A stretch of 64,000 bases of DNA, taken from Fistulifera solaris. Taxonomy: Eukaryota > Bacillariophyta > Bacillariophyceae > Naviculales > Stauroneidaceae. Shown here piece by piece: positions 20,407 to 32,412 of this stretch. The notes beneath the pieces are model-generated. The model did not search any database. It was not told the origin of the DNA and worked only from the letters and a program-made list of their open reading frames with translations. Made by a program: the position numbers and the translations under genes. The DNA lies in NCBI GenBank assembly GCA_030295235.1, contig AP026158.1:248001-312000 (forward strand). The letters are read 5' to 3'. Positions within the stretch are counted from its first letter, which is position 1. Each line of letters starts with the position of its first letter.

Positions 20407-23291
20407 ATGCCGAATAGCGATGAGAACAACGACAGTTGTGAGTCAACCGAAGAGTTGGAAGAACGAACACGAACTGTCCTTGATTACAGTTCCAGTATTG
20501 ATTTAAAGGAGGCTTTGTCGGAAGCTTTTGCAGGAAAGAAGAAGGATGTTGTGTTACCCAATCCAGCGAGTGAATCTGCACCGGAATCGAGAATGAATGC
20601 TGTGCACGTGGGGTGTTTTGGAGGTGTTGGATGCTCACCAAATGCCGTATCAAACATTCATGACGTACGTAAAACGAAGCTTTGTTGCCAATTGCAATAT
20701 TTTCTCTCTCTGTTTTTTCGTACTAACCGATCTTATTGGTTATTCTGTGCACATTAGACTGCATTTGACTGGGTGCTTACGAATTATGATGAAACGACGA
20801 CCGAGGCGCAGTCTATGGAAGAAGAAATGCATCGTTTGCTCGTTTTGAAATCATACTTGATCTTGGATTCGGATCGCGAGGAGGCGTTTGAACGATTGAC
20901 TGGATTGGGTTCGCGTATTTTTGACGTGCCGATCTGCCTAGTCTCTTTAGTAGATTTGGGAAGGCAGTGGTTCATGTCCAACAAAGGACTTGGTGTTTGT
21001 CGTCAAACCAACCGGAGAGTAGCCTTTTGTGCGCATGCGATCCAACTTAAGCCGGGCTTAAAGACTCTAGTTGTCCCAGATGCTAGAGATGATTTCAGAT
21101 TTCGTGACAGTCCTTTGGTGCTCGGTCCCCCATTCATTCGGTTTTATGCAGGAGCACCTCTAATATCTCCTGAAGGTTACAAGGTACGAAAATGAAAATG
21201 CAATCTATTCTGACTTGGTTTCTGGTTTTATCTACTGACAAATATGCTGTTGTGCTCTGGCTTTGTTACTGGTGATAGCTTGGAACTTTTTGTATCATCA
21301 GCCCCGAGCCTCGACCACAAGGATTATCGGAAGAGGAACAAGATAGTCTTATCGATTTGGCCAATCTTACAGTAAAGACAATGGTGGACCGTCGCATACA
21401 ATTGGAAAGTCGTGAAGACCCTGCTCGTTTGATTGCATACACGTCACACGACTTGATGACGCCGTTGAGCGGCGTTCAGTTAGCATTATCTCTGCTATCT
21501 GAAGACGACGATGTCTTGTCGAAGCTAGACGCTCATCAAAACGAGCTGCTTTCCACTGCCGCAAATTGTTCGGACATTATGATTCGGATATGTAAGAGTT
21601 CGATTGAAAGTCTTCGTCACAGCAATTCTAACTCGAAGCGGAACTTACTTGGGAAGGAGAATGATGGCGGAAAGGAAAAGATTACCAAAATTGTGGAGCT
21701 GGTCAAGTCTTTACAAGTCATTGCGGAACCCATTCCGAAACGAGCACCTCTTGTTATTACACTCTGTCCAAATGTACCGCATCGGCTGGTGTCGGATGAT
21801 CTAAAAATTTTTCGATCAGTTTTGAATCTCGTCAAGGATGCCATACTCCGCACTGAAGCTGGAAAAGTGCATTTAACGATTTTTAAAGAAGAACAGGACG
21901 AAACAGAAGTCGCGGATGGCGCGGAAGCGAAGAAATATGTAAAATTTGAATGCGAAGACACTGGGCCCGACGTGTCCATTGGTGAAGCTCCATTTCTTTT
22001 CGAGTCCAATGTCGAAAATTCACAAACTCGACTCGGACTTCATTCTATTGCCAACCTTATCAAATCTCTGGATGGAACGTATGGTTATCGAAAACGAGGA
22101 CAAAATTTACAAGGATCAATATTTTGGTTCTCTATACCACTCATTGTGACTGGTATTCAAGGTGACGAATCGGTCCATAGTTTCTCCTTCAGCATGAACA
22201 GCAACTCGAATCTTCATAGTATTCAAAGAAGAAGCACTGCTAACGGTACCGCAACTCCTGCAGAAACAACTAGTTTTGGTCGTTGTCCATCTGCTGGATC
22301 GCTTAATTCGCTATCTTCACAGGAGGAGGAAGGCCAATATCGAATCAAACGTGCTTTGATTATTGACGACTCGGTAATCGTACGGAAGACGATTGATCGT
22401 GCCTTGACAAAACTTGGATTTGTGGTCGAACAAGCAGAAGACGGATCCGTGGGATTGAATGCTATGAAGCAAACAATGTTTGACATGGTTCTTTGTGACT
22501 TTTTGATGCCGGTTATGGATGGCCTAGATTGCGTGAAGCAATATCGTGAATGGGAAAAAGAGCATCGCCCAACATTTCGACAGTATATCGTCGGTATCTC
22601 TGCCCATATTGGCGTCCAGGAAAGTGGGCAAGGCCTAGAGGCTGGCATGAATGTCTTTCGACCAAAGCCGATCAGTATGAGAAACCTGACAGAGTTGCAA
22701 GAATCAAAGCCGGTTCAACGGATTGTGAAGCAGTTGGACAGATTAGCAAGTAGCTCATCACCCGAGCGATGCGATCCGCTTTCATCTTGCAAGGCTGATG
22801 AAACATGCTCGCTACCATCATCACCTCCTGGAGAGGTCTTAGCGTTGAAGCGACGTTTAGAAAGTATGGTTGTAACTACTCGGGTGGAAAATCGATATGC
22901 ACTTGTGTTGAGTGAAGAAAGCAACTCATGTCTCGACAAGATGAAAGTAGACGGGTGGCATGTCATTCTTTCACAGAGTTCTGCGGATTTTGAAGGCCAT
23001 ATACGAAAGCGAAACTGGGATTTGGTTCTAGTCGACGAGGAAATACCATTCCTTTCTGCGCCGCGCTTGATATCCGATTTTCGAGAATGGGAAGCCGCCA
23101 ACCGTGTGAATGAACAGAAAAACGTGTTTTTTGTATCAGGGAGCGACATACCTCGTCCCTCGGATAAACACTCTATCGTTCGACCGCCTTCGGGTTTCAA
23201 CGGTGTTCTTCGAAAGCCAATCGAATGGGAGGATATTGATCACTTGCTCAATCGCAACAAGAATTTCTTGAACATTTTGGTGCCGAAGTAA
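20407..23291 (+). CDS. Hybrid sensor kinase: GAF, histidine kinase, receiver domains
   Basis: 898 aa, exons 20407-20664, 20758-21183 and 21279-23291, introns of 93 and 95 bases. Order: acidic N-terminus, GAF-like domain (about 100-250, with 'RRVAFCAHAIQ' and 'PFIRFYAGAPLI'), dimerisation/H-box helix with His285 in 'AYTSHDLMTPLSG', ATPase domain (about 370-515), receiver domain (about 583-700) with phospho-acceptor Asp635 in 'CDFLMPVMDG', acidic pair 591/592 and Lys691 in 'RPKPI'. A second, degenerate receiver-like domain closes the protein. The ATPase is atypical: the N-box reads 'LNLVKDAILRT' (catalytic Asn replaced by Asp) and G1 reads 'DTGPDV'. No TM segment, so a soluble sensor. Diatom two-component kinases are known; the signal is unknown. 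Confidence 0.85.
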
Positions 23292-23527
23292 ACACCGCAA
23301 CTCTTACAGCTCTATTTCAGTGAATAATTCATCTAAATACATACATTAGCAAGCTATCTGCGAGAGTCATTTAATTTACAACCACGGAGTAATTATTTAG
23401 AAACCGTACCTGTGGTGTAGAAACAGATGGCCTTTTTCGGGAGGGTACTTGTACTTGTATTTGATTCTAGAAAGCATACTTTCAATAATTCCTTTGTGAA
23501 TCTCAGATTTCCCATGGTTTGGCAGGA

Positions 23528-23600
23528 GGGGGTTTAGCTCAGTTGGTAGAGCGTGTGCTTAGCATGCACAAGGTCGCCGGTTCGATTCCGGCATCCTCCA
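23528..23600 (+). tRNA. tRNA-Ala (AGC)
   Basis: Exactly 73 bases before CCA addition. D-arm 'GCTC..GAGC', anticodon stem TGTGC/GCACA with loop TTAGCAT (anticodon AGC), T-arm GCCGG-TTCGATT-CCGGC, acceptor GGGGGTT/ATCCTCC, discriminator A. The G3:U70 wobble pair, the universal alanine identity element, is present. One T6-T67 mismatch is in the acceptor stem. No intron. Internal A and B boxes are intact. Confidence 0.97.
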
Positions 23601-23727
23601 ACCTTTGCGCTGTCTGCTTATTTTTCATCAAGAACAACCATGACAATTATTTGGGTCGACGACAACTAGCATCAAAGTTAGAGACGAAAGAAGCTAGAGA
23701 AGTATTTCACTTGCTTCTCGCGGGTCC

Positions 23728-25115
23728 ATGAAATCGACGCTGCTTCCACATTTTGATACTAGCATGAGAAAACGGTCCGTTGATTCACCCACCGAAGCTC
23801 AACAAGCGCACAATGTTCGCGAGTCCAACAGTTTACGAGAAAGGAAACAAAGACATCGAAGCAATAACGTCATCGTGATTCCCTTTATCATCTGCTCTGT
23901 TCTCTTTTCATGTACCTATTTTCCGGAAATCGACTTCGCATGCTGCAAGCGATAACGTTAATACCCGTCGTTCTATGCTTTTGGGTGGCAGCCACAGCTC
24001 CTACTTTGTCTGAAAAGTTTCTTCCCATCACATGGGTTCTCTCGGTCATATCCTCGCAGTTACCCGCTTTCCTTGCCGCATTTCTAGCTGCCATGGCGAT
24101 TCTTGCGTTCGGTCTCGCCAGTACGTTTTACAAACAACCAAAATCACGACCTAGTCCAACGATAGTAATCAAATCGGTTGCGAGCCTGATCACGGTTCTT
24201 TTGACGGAAAATTTCATGATATGGGTCGTTTCCGCCACCTTTCCAGCAGGGCAGCTGTTAGGAGGAGCCCCTCCTCCCCTGCAAGACAACGGATCCTATT
24301 TAGTTCAGGAATATATTTGGACCGGCTTAACAAAACACGAGATTGTGGGCGGACTGCGTCGTCTTTGGAATGTACAGTGGTCGCTGGTAGCTTGCCTCGC
24401 TACAGCCTTTGCCATGATCGACTTATTGTCTACAAAACGCGATCTCTACCTGATATCGACCCGTGCGACATGGACTTTGGCAGCAGCCCGACTCATTCGC
24501 ACGATCAGTTTCAGTTTGACCGTTTTACCAAATCCTCGGCGACAATGTTATAGGGAGCATTTTCCATATCCACCGCCCGAATTGTTCTCCAAAGACTGGT
24601 TTTGGACAGGAATGTTGCCCAATAGCAATGGTGGCTGCAATGATTTAATCATTAGCGGGCATGCGACTGTAACGACAACGTTGGCGTGTGTGGTCACATC
24701 TACTTCAACGAATCGGTGGTTTCAAGTTGCTATATGGTGGATGCTGCTACAAGACTATGCGGTCGAAATTTACGAAGGATTTCACTATTCCGTCGATATG
24801 TGGATGGGTCTCGTTATTGTATCGCTGTTGTGGAGAGCCATGGCACCGGTAGAGGACATGAAAGTTGCTGAAACGAGCCCCAGCACAGCATCAGTCACCA
24901 AGCCATCATTTTCGGAGATTACGTTATATGGTCTCCCCGTGAGCATTGCCTACATACAGTTGGTACTACTGCCCTCTTGGGCAGCGAATTACTTGATTCT
25001 ATTGTTTCTGGGAGTTATTCTTTCGGTTTATTTCCAATACGGACAGGCGCATGTGAATTATGTGCAGCATCTTTGCCTAACTTTGCTTTATCTTGCTTTG
25101 GGAGTGTATTTATGA
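23728..25115 (+). CDS. PAP2-type membrane enzyme, sphingomyelin-synthase-like
   Basis: Polytopic protein with about eight hydrophobic segments. 'GGCNDLIISGHAT' and 'HYSVDMWMG' form the conserved C3/D3 motifs of the PAP2_C/sphingomyelin synthase-related family; the two His and the Asp are the expected catalytic triad for head-group or phosphate transfer on lipids. A soluble basic N-terminal tail (23728 onward) runs into the first TM in a different frame; one missing base near the TTTT at about 23905 joins them to give 462 aa. If that junction is rejected, the gene starts at the ATG at 23910 (401 aa). Substrate (ceramide head-group transfer versus phosphatase) cannot be told. The tRNA-Ala ends only 127 bases upstream. 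Confidence 0.75.
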
Positions 25116-25351
25116 AAAACTCTTTCGAGCATTGCATCGCAAGCTGAAATGGTATGTAACTGCATACTAAACAAAGCGCGAAACGAAATAACAGCGATGG
25201 TCAACTTGTCAAATTTCATTGCCTTGAATGTGCAAGTGGTCGCATTACCAAGTGTAAATGACCCCGAAAGAGTTCAAGTAGGTACAATAAATTGTTTCCC
25301 GTGCACCGATCATAAAACCATTCATACTCATTATACATTTTTATTCACCGT

Positions 25352-27981
25352 TCACATAATTAAAGAACCCATTAATTCTCGCAACTGCATTAGTTCCACC
25401 AATACTTCATTTTGAATTGTCTCCACTTCAGCTTTCATGCGCGCCATGTCAATTCGATCATTTGCCATTTCTTTTGTTATTTCTTGCTTCATCGACTTCA
25501 AGTCAACCTGTATATTCTTTAGCTTTTCCAATTTGTTCCTTTCCAATTCGGATCGACTAATTACTGTATCTCTCTGGGCGAAAAGATATTCGCGGACTTG
25601 CGGCGGCCACAACCAGCCAGCGGTAACTAAACCCGCTGTCAACCAAAGCGGAATGATTATGAAGATACAGAAAAAGCGAAATACATTGTAGACACATGTC
25701 TCGAACCAATCGACATCATCAAAGAGATTTTCGTCAAATAGCATCATTATTTGGTGCCAACCGTCATGAAAGTACGAGATCTCTTTCTTCGGAGATAGTT
25801 CTCCGTTCCGCACAAAAGCGTCTTCGTCAGTGCCCTGCTGTTCTCTTGGTTCCTCTGTGGCGTTATTGGCATACCCATTGGCTGTGTCTTTGACGTCGAC
25901 TCGTTTCAGCCTTCGCTGAATGGCATATGCAATTGCATCTGTCTCGGCTACAAAATCCAGTCGATTTGACCAAAAACAATAGCCGCACGGTCGTTCTGAA
26001 TGATTTCGTAAGAATCCGTCACGATGGCGATAAGCACATTAGAGAGTAAAATGACAACCAGGAAGGCGAATCCCACAAAAAGGATCTGGGCTGTCAAATT
26101 TGTAGAGTAACGTGTTTCGTTGCCAATTTCACCCATCATCATGGTATAGACTTTCAATAAGCTGTCGCCGAACTCACAATGAGGAAACGTGCATCCAACA
26201 AGATCGGGATCGAAGTATTCGGCTTGGTATCGTTCGTGTTCAAAGGCTAAAGACAAGGTTGGGGCTTCGCAAATATCTGTGTCGAGGTAGACAAAGTAAA
26301 ACATTTGTGCAAAGGCGAGCAAAATTGTAGACACCGCGATCAAGAACGCCACCAATCGTTGAGCGACGTTGAACAGCCCTCCAACAAACACGGCAAAGTC
26401 GACCAATGTACTCTTCAAGAACACAATGATAGCTGCCCACAGGATTCCCTGCGTCACTGCAACACCGGTTCGAAACTCATTCAAGTAATCATCATCGTCT
26501 GGGGCGATCTCGTTGTAATCCGTCACCGACATCGTAATGGCATAGTATAAGACTAGTACGATGACGGTCATATCCAGCCATGTCGATGGGTCTCCAAAGT
26601 ATTTGGCGAAACTGTTCAGGCCCATAAGACTTCCCATTTGCATTAATTCGCGCATCACAAAGTAACCGGCTCCCACGTATAGAAACATCAGTGCACCGGA
26701 TACGTCATCCCGATGGATCTCTTCTTGCGCAATATACTCATCGGTTCCCAATCTCAAATCAATGTGTGTTTGAGTTGTAATGGCGAAGCACACAATCAAG
26801 GAGAAGAGAAACATGCCGTCGAGCATGAGAATACTGGTCGGAAATCTTTGCACAATCTTGTCATTGAGTATATTGCGAACGTGTTTACTGACAACGGCCG
26901 TATCTTGAAGCCAGTCGGGCAAATCTTGAATGGCGGTGAGAAAATCAGCGGTTGCTACCGGTTCTGCCGCCAAATACATCTCCAAACAGTCGCTGACGTG
27001 TGATTTCTTATCACGATCGTCCGGTTTGTATCCTTTCAATCCGAGCGCCATGAGATGCAAGGGCAAGTGCCCATCTTTGTCACGTGAATTGATCGTTTGT
27101 TTACCGGCCGGATGATTGAGTAAAAATTGAATGACACCCGGACTGGCATCCCGATGGGCGTTGACCATGGCCAAATGCATGGGTGTACGTCCATGGTTTT
27201 CAACGGCGGTGACCGATTCCGGATACGCCTTGACCAAGACCTCGAGTACGGCCGAATGCGTTCCGTAGGCCGATGCGTAATGAATCGGCAACATCCCACC
27301 GCCATCCCGTATCGCTGCCGCACCGCCATTACTCAACATTTCGGTATTCAAGGCCATTGTCACAACATTGTCCGTGTTGCGCGTGACATAAAAGTGCAAT
27401 GCGGTACGATTCTGATGATCCGTTTGCAATTTTCCTTCCGGAAACGCTTGAATGAGAAGCGTTAATACGTCGGAAGACACTCCGTGATTGCACGCATGAT
27501 GCAAGGGCAACCACCCTTGCGCATCCGTCCATCCACAAATCTCGGGAGCCGCTTCCACCAAGGCCTGCACAATATCCGCAGGAGGATTGTGCAACTTGCA
27601 CAATAAATGCAACGGCGTGGAATCATTCTGACCGCGGATATAGACGGCCGTCTGTCGACTCTCTAGCGTATTGTGTGACCACAACCAGCGACGAATTTTC
27701 TCGTAACTTAAATCGAGCAAATCTCGTTGTTGTTCCTTCTCGAAACTGCGCGGTGCGTTCTGTTGCGTGTTCTTCGGGATGGCTTCCTCAAGAATAGAAA
27801 GAAGTACACTAGGATCTCCTGGCTCTACATTGAACTGATAATAGCCACTGGAAGTCTCGCGCATCAGTGGAGTTGTAGGGATGACGTCTCCTTCGACATG
27901 AGCGCCGTCGAGTTCTTCCCGGGCGATGGCTCCGCTTACGTGAGGATTGTAAATAGGCCCAACGTCGTCGTATGAAGGCAT
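25352..27981 (-). CDS. Ankyrin-repeat TRP-like cation channel
   Basis: About 876 aa when one missing T in a T-run near 25965 is read across. Residues 115-340 hold roughly six ankyrin repeats ('STPLHLLCKLHNPP', 'GWLPLHHACNHG', 'NRTALHFYVTRN', 'GMLPIHYASAYG', 'GRTPMHLAMVNAH', 'GHLPLHLMALG'). Six TM segments follow (about 390-660) with a pore-like re-entrant stretch 'GDSLLKVYTMMMGEIG' before TM6 ('FLVVILLSNVLIAIVTDSYE'), the layout of TRP-type channels. Unusually, after the channel core there is a further hydrophobic segment ('FFCIFIIIPLWLTAGL') and a terminal coiled coil of about 70 residues. Likely a plasma-membrane or endomembrane cation channel; ion selectivity unknown. Confidence 0.82.
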
Positions 27982-28490
27982 CGATTAAGCTTCAAATTGG
28001 GTTTAGTTGACCTAAAACAGTATAATACAAGGAAGAAAAAGGGACGAATGATGAATCTGTTTGCCTATTTGGTTGTCGAGTTTCAAGTCGACATTCTGGC
28101 CCCGCGAGAACCCATGTCTCGAAAAGGTCATTCGTTGTTTTCTCTACTATCAGTACCAGAGTAAGAGGTGCTAAATAAGCGAACTAAATAAATCATCCAA
28201 ATGACCAGGAAGAATAGTATTAGCGTTGCGGTTGTGACAGTGCCTTGTCACACTGTTTCGGCTGCTATGGTCTTCAATCTGCAATTTAGGTCGTCTGAGA
28301 CCAACTGAAAGAATTCATAGATGACGATATTCAGCCTATCTACGCAAATACCGATAAAATGAGCCGCTGGTGGATTTGTAATTCCTGTTGCAAGAATTGT
28401 TCGATCGAAATCGACAATTTTCTCATCTCCAGCGGAGCGAAGGCAGAGATTTTGACTTTGTATCATCCACTTACTTGCAACCGTTCCTCT
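27982..28490. other. Intergenic, 5' of the channel gene and 3' of the PPR gene
   Basis: 509 bases. Holds the promoter of the minus-strand channel gene. No credible coding frame or repeat seen. Confidence 0.4.
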
Positions 28491-30262
28491 CTAGAATTCC
28501 TTCCGAGCTTTCCCCAATCGCACATTAGCCGTCCACGCAAAAGGAAGACCATCTTCCCCATAGCCCTGTAGCCATTCCTTGTAGAGATCGGTACTCGCTG
28601 CTTCTTGGAGCTTCTTTAAAACATATTTACTCACTTGCCCTTCCGCCGCACAGCGTTTGAATACCAAAGCCACAGTTTCTTGCCGTGACGCCTCCGTGGG
28701 CATGAGATTAGTTAATACACCCAAAAATGACCCGTAAGTGACAGCGTTGGGACGTGAGGTTGGACAATTACGGATTTCGTCAAAGACAACACAGGCTACT
28801 TTGAGTGCCTCCTCGATAATCGTCTGATCATTGTTGATGGTATCCGTGTATTCACAAGCATTCAATACTGCATTGTAGGATATAATGTTTCGTGTTGGCA
28901 TACGCTGGAAGATCTCCCAGGCACTCGATGCTTTCCTCGGAACATTGGACTTGGCGTACAACTGCATCATCACCGTATAGGTCGCGACCGTGGGGGCGGG
29001 GCCCACTGTTTCGAGTCGTTGCATCAGATCTTGAGCGGCAGGGATCAAAAAGTCACCTCGACCTTTTAGTGCATTCAAGGTATTAGTATATGTTTTGATG
29101 TTGGGCTGTACATTCGGGTCGCTCTCGATCTGTTCAAGCAACTGCAAAACGCGCTCTCCGCGGACCTGAGATTGCTGCGACCAGCAATGCAACAACGCAT
29201 TGTAGACCTCAATATGGCTTCCCTCAAGAGTCGGCGCGAGTTCCAACGCAAGTTGTTCCGCATAATTGGCTACTTCCAATCCATCCATCGTACCCAATGA
29301 GTACAACACATTCCACAAAAATGTCGTGGAAAGTTCCATTCGATCACTTTCCACAACCTGTTGAACGAGCTGCTTGACTCTCGTCAAAGCGGCGTCGGTG
29401 TCGCTCCGCGCCTTGCAACAAATGGAAATCATGGTGGTATACGAAACGATATCACGGTTCGGCATTGCGGCAAAAAGGTTTCCGCCTTGTGCCAGGGCAA
29501 TGCATTCAATACGATATTGTACGACCGGATCTGTGGTTTGACACGACGTGACACTTTACTGCGTTCCCATTGGGTTAGAAAAGCTTGTGCCGCGAACGAA
29601 TCAGAGGCCTTGGCGTACGCATTCAAGACGTCATTGTAGCAAGGGCGATTGGGAGCGGGTCCGTGGATCAACATGATATCAAAGACTTGCCGTGCCTCTC
29701 TAGCACGGCCCGTGATAGCGTAGGCATGAATCAAGGCAGAATAGGAGATAGTATCGGGTTTCATCGGCAATGAATCGAATGTCTGCCGTGCTTCCTGAGG
29801 CATCGCGGCCTTGCTGAAGATGGAAATGAGAGTATTGTACGAAACGAGATCCTTTTCGGGCCATTCCTTTACTAAATTGCTAGCTTTGTTTGCTAATTGT
29901 CGTTTGTTGGTAAAGCCCCGACTTGTTGATACACTTTTGAGATAACAGGCTAGTACTTTGTTAAGAAGAAGAACGGAATGTTCGTGATTCGTGTCGTGTT
30001 TTCGCAATAGTATTTCGGCACGGGGTCCAGCTTCTTCCGGTTGCGATTCGGACAGCTGGTTGAGCAAATAGGAGAATGCATTTTGGGGGCGCTTCGAGGG
30101 GAGACTGAGACCGAACTCTTTCACCACGTCGAAAAATAGGATCTCATCTGTTGTTGCGAAGCGATGCACCGCAAGGCGACGATGCCCTTGCTTTACTACA
30201 GGAAACGCATGCGACACGGTTGCTACGCAAAGCAAACGAAGAATATACCGCATCGCTCTCAT
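28491..30262 (-). CDS. Pentatricopeptide repeat (PPR) protein, plastid-type presequence
   Basis: 590 aa with one missing T in a T5 run near 29478 (spans both frames). The N-terminus is a signal peptide ending 'ATVSHAFPVV'; the Phe directly after the predicted cut fits the diatom ASAFAP-type plastid import rule. PPR helix pairs are visible throughout, for example 'DLVSYNTLISIFSKAAMP', 'DTISYSALIHAYAITGRA', 'NRPCYNDVLNAYAKAS', 'DIVSYTTMISICCKA', 'TVATYTVMMQLYAKS' and 'NIISYNAVLNACEYT'. P-type motifs without a DYW editing domain, so an RNA stability, processing or translation factor in the plastid is the likely role. The start at 30262 or 30253 makes little difference. Confidence 0.85.
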
Positions 30263-30606
30263 CGATTAGTCAAATAGAAACACGTTCTGCGATGATTCAA
30301 GTGCAAATAATAATAATATAATTTGAAGGCTCGTATCTCTCGCATCTTGCACTCCAAATTGACGAAAATTTTTAGTGACGCCTGCGAAGTACGTCACAAG
30401 TCTCACACGACAGGGCACTATCGAAAGGAATGTAAAAGATGCCAATAGTAGGAGATGCAACTACATGCACAATAACACAATGAAAATGAAAAAAAAGAGG
30501 ATTTGAAAGGACAAAGAAGACTATAACTTTTGAAAATCATTTCAGAATACTTCTTACTTTTGTTCGTTGCTCCTAAACAGGGAGCTGTGCTAAATACGAA
30601 CAAGAC
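30263..30606. promoter_or_regulatory. Divergent promoter region, PPR protein / MenA
   Basis: 344 bases shared by two genes whose products are both expected in plastids. Contains an AATAATAATA stretch near 30307. No other element recognised. Confidence 0.4.
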
Positions 30607-31536
30607 ATGGTGACTACGAAAGAAAACAAAGAAAAGAAACCCTCGTCCTGGCAAATATGGTGGACGGCTGCTCGTCCTCACACTCTGACGGCTTCCCTTT
30701 GTCCCTGTCTCGTGTCCTACGCGGCCTGCCGACCTCCCTGGAAATTACATATCTTATGGACGGTCTTTTGTACGACGGTGCAGCTCGGAACGAATTTGCA
30801 CAATGATTACGCAGATGCCGTCTTGGGGGCCGACACGGAGGAACGTGTCGGACAGGCACGTGCGACGGCCAAGGGATGGTTAACGCCACAACAAACTTTG
30901 CGGGCATCTTGCACCGTCTTGTTGGGGACTTTCCTTACGGGAGTATGTCTGGCATTTGCGACCGGGCAAAGTCACAATCCAATGGTTTGGGGGTTGATGC
31001 TGACCAGTGTTTTTAATGCTTTTGCTTATACGGGAGGACCTGTACCCTTGGGCTACATTGGTTTGGGCCACTGGAGTATTGCTTATTCGGGATTGGGCGA
31101 TGTGTTTTGTTTGGCTTATTTCGGTTTCGTAGCGACTCTGATGATGCCGTTTCTGTTGGGGATGGAATTACCATGGATGTACGCACTCCAAGTGGGATGT
31201 TTGGCGACCAACATTTTAGTGGTCAACAATTTACGAGATCGATTTACGGATGTCAAAGCCAATAAGCGAACCACAGCTGTGCGGTTTGGAAAGTTCTTTA
31301 GCTTGTATGAATATGTACTCTTATTGGTGATCACGTACGGATTCGTTTTGCTGGATGCGTTTCAACATCGAAGCATGTGGAGACTACTACCGTGTTTGAC
31401 TATGCCCCTGGCCAAGAAAGAAGTTGAGGCGATATGGACGAAAGAAGGGTCTTTGCTGAATCAACATGTCGGAGGAGCCGCTAAATTACAGCTTGCTTTC
31501 TGTGTCTTGCTGGCAGCTGGGCTTCATTACACTTGA
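30607..31536 (+). CDS. menA: 1,4-dihydroxy-2-naphthoate prenyltransferase (MenA, UbiA family)
   Basis: 309 aa, intronless. Attaches the prenyl tail in phylloquinone/menaquinone synthesis. Eight or nine TM helices. The first Asp-rich motif region 'NLHNDYADAVLGADTEERVG' and the second, 'NNLRDRFTDVKANKRTTAVRFG', flank the active site as in UbiA enzymes. The 'ERVGQARATAKGWLTPQQ' stretch after motif 1 is specific to MenA. 'YTGGPVPLGYIGLG' is also characteristic. The N-terminus is short and basic with no obvious bipartite presequence, so if the enzyme is plastidial an upstream exon or unusual signal would be needed; this is odd and unexplained. Sequence breaks: none. Confidence 0.92.
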   Translation: MVTTKENKEKKPSSWQIWWTAARPHTLTASLCPCLVSYAACRPPWKLHILWTVFCTTVQLGTNLHNDYADAVLGADTEERVGQARATAKGWLTPQQTLRASCTVLLGTFLTGVCLAFATGQSHNPMVWGLMLTSVFNAFAYTGGPVPLGYIGLGHWSIAYSGLGDVFCLAYFGFVATLMMPFLLGMELPWMYALQVGCLATNILVVNNLRDRFTDVKANKRTTAVRFGKFFSLYEYVLLLVITYGFVLLDAFQHRSMWRLLPCLTMPLAKKEVEAIWTKEGSLLNQHVGGAAKLQLAFCVLLAAGLHYT

Positions 31537-31817
31537 CTTCTACACGAAGTGCTTCGAATCAATGAATAACGCATACACAGTAGATTCGGTGCAGTGCAAA
31601 AGGTAAACTTATTATGTTTGCTAGGCAAGAAAGAACCCGTTGCGACTTCCAATTTATGACGCCAAGCCTAGAGATGACGTCACCGTCGTCTCAGCGAAAT
31701 AGAAGGGAAAAAATCATTCTTGCATTACCAGTATTCTCATTACAGACGGGTGTGTTTTCATTCCTTATTCCATCGAAACAAATATATTATAATCTCTCCT
31801 CCCAACTAGTAACAGAA

Positions 31818-32275
31818 ATGATTCACCGCAACGTTTGTACTTTGCTTGCTATGATTGGGACGACAGCCACCGGCTTTGTCGTTCCGCCAGTCGCACAAAA
31901 ACATTATCGCACCGAACGACCCTGTCATCGCTGTTTGACACAGACGACAATGATATAGGCACCAACAAGCCTGCTACTCGTAAATTTACCGGTAAATATA
32001 CAGCCGGAAATTCCTCATCCTCGCCCCGAGAACGCATGATGCAACGAGAATTCAATCTAGTGAGTTTAGCCACCAGTCCGGTCGCTTTTCTAGTGCAAGC
32101 TGCCAGCATTCTCGTGGTATTAGTATTTGTACTATATATTGGTGCTACCGGGCAGCTCGGACTCAACAATGATTATGAAGACGATGATGATTTCATCTAT
32201 GATCCTGTTAATCCTTCCATGGTAGTACCGAATGTGGAATTTCAATCTTCCTCGAGTCAATCTGTTTTTCTATAA
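31818..32275 (+). CDS. Small plastid-type protein with one TM helix
   Basis: 152 aa after one missing C in the CCC run near 31920. Signal peptide followed by 'TATGFVVPP', fitting the diatom plastid presequence. A Ser/Thr-rich linker, the conserved-looking block 'MMQREFNLVSLATSPVAF', a single TM helix ('FLVQAASILVVLVFVLYIG') and an acidic C-terminal tail follow. No family recognised; such a layout suits a thylakoid or envelope membrane subunit or assembly factor (guess). Tail to tail with the TPR gene. Confidence 0.65.
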
Positions 32276-32412
32276 CTCCTTCATTGCTGTATCCTATTCT
32301 CTTGATTCACACAAGGTTGCCACAGTCATATTAGCCCCCCTAAGATGAATATTATCCGAAAGCTGCTCTACATTTTTTACAAAAATCTATTGTGAAAACC
32401 CTCACATCCATC

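Noticed and set aside
23519-23731. Open frame spanning the tRNA-Ala gene
   Set aside because: It is read through the tRNA and has no protein features.
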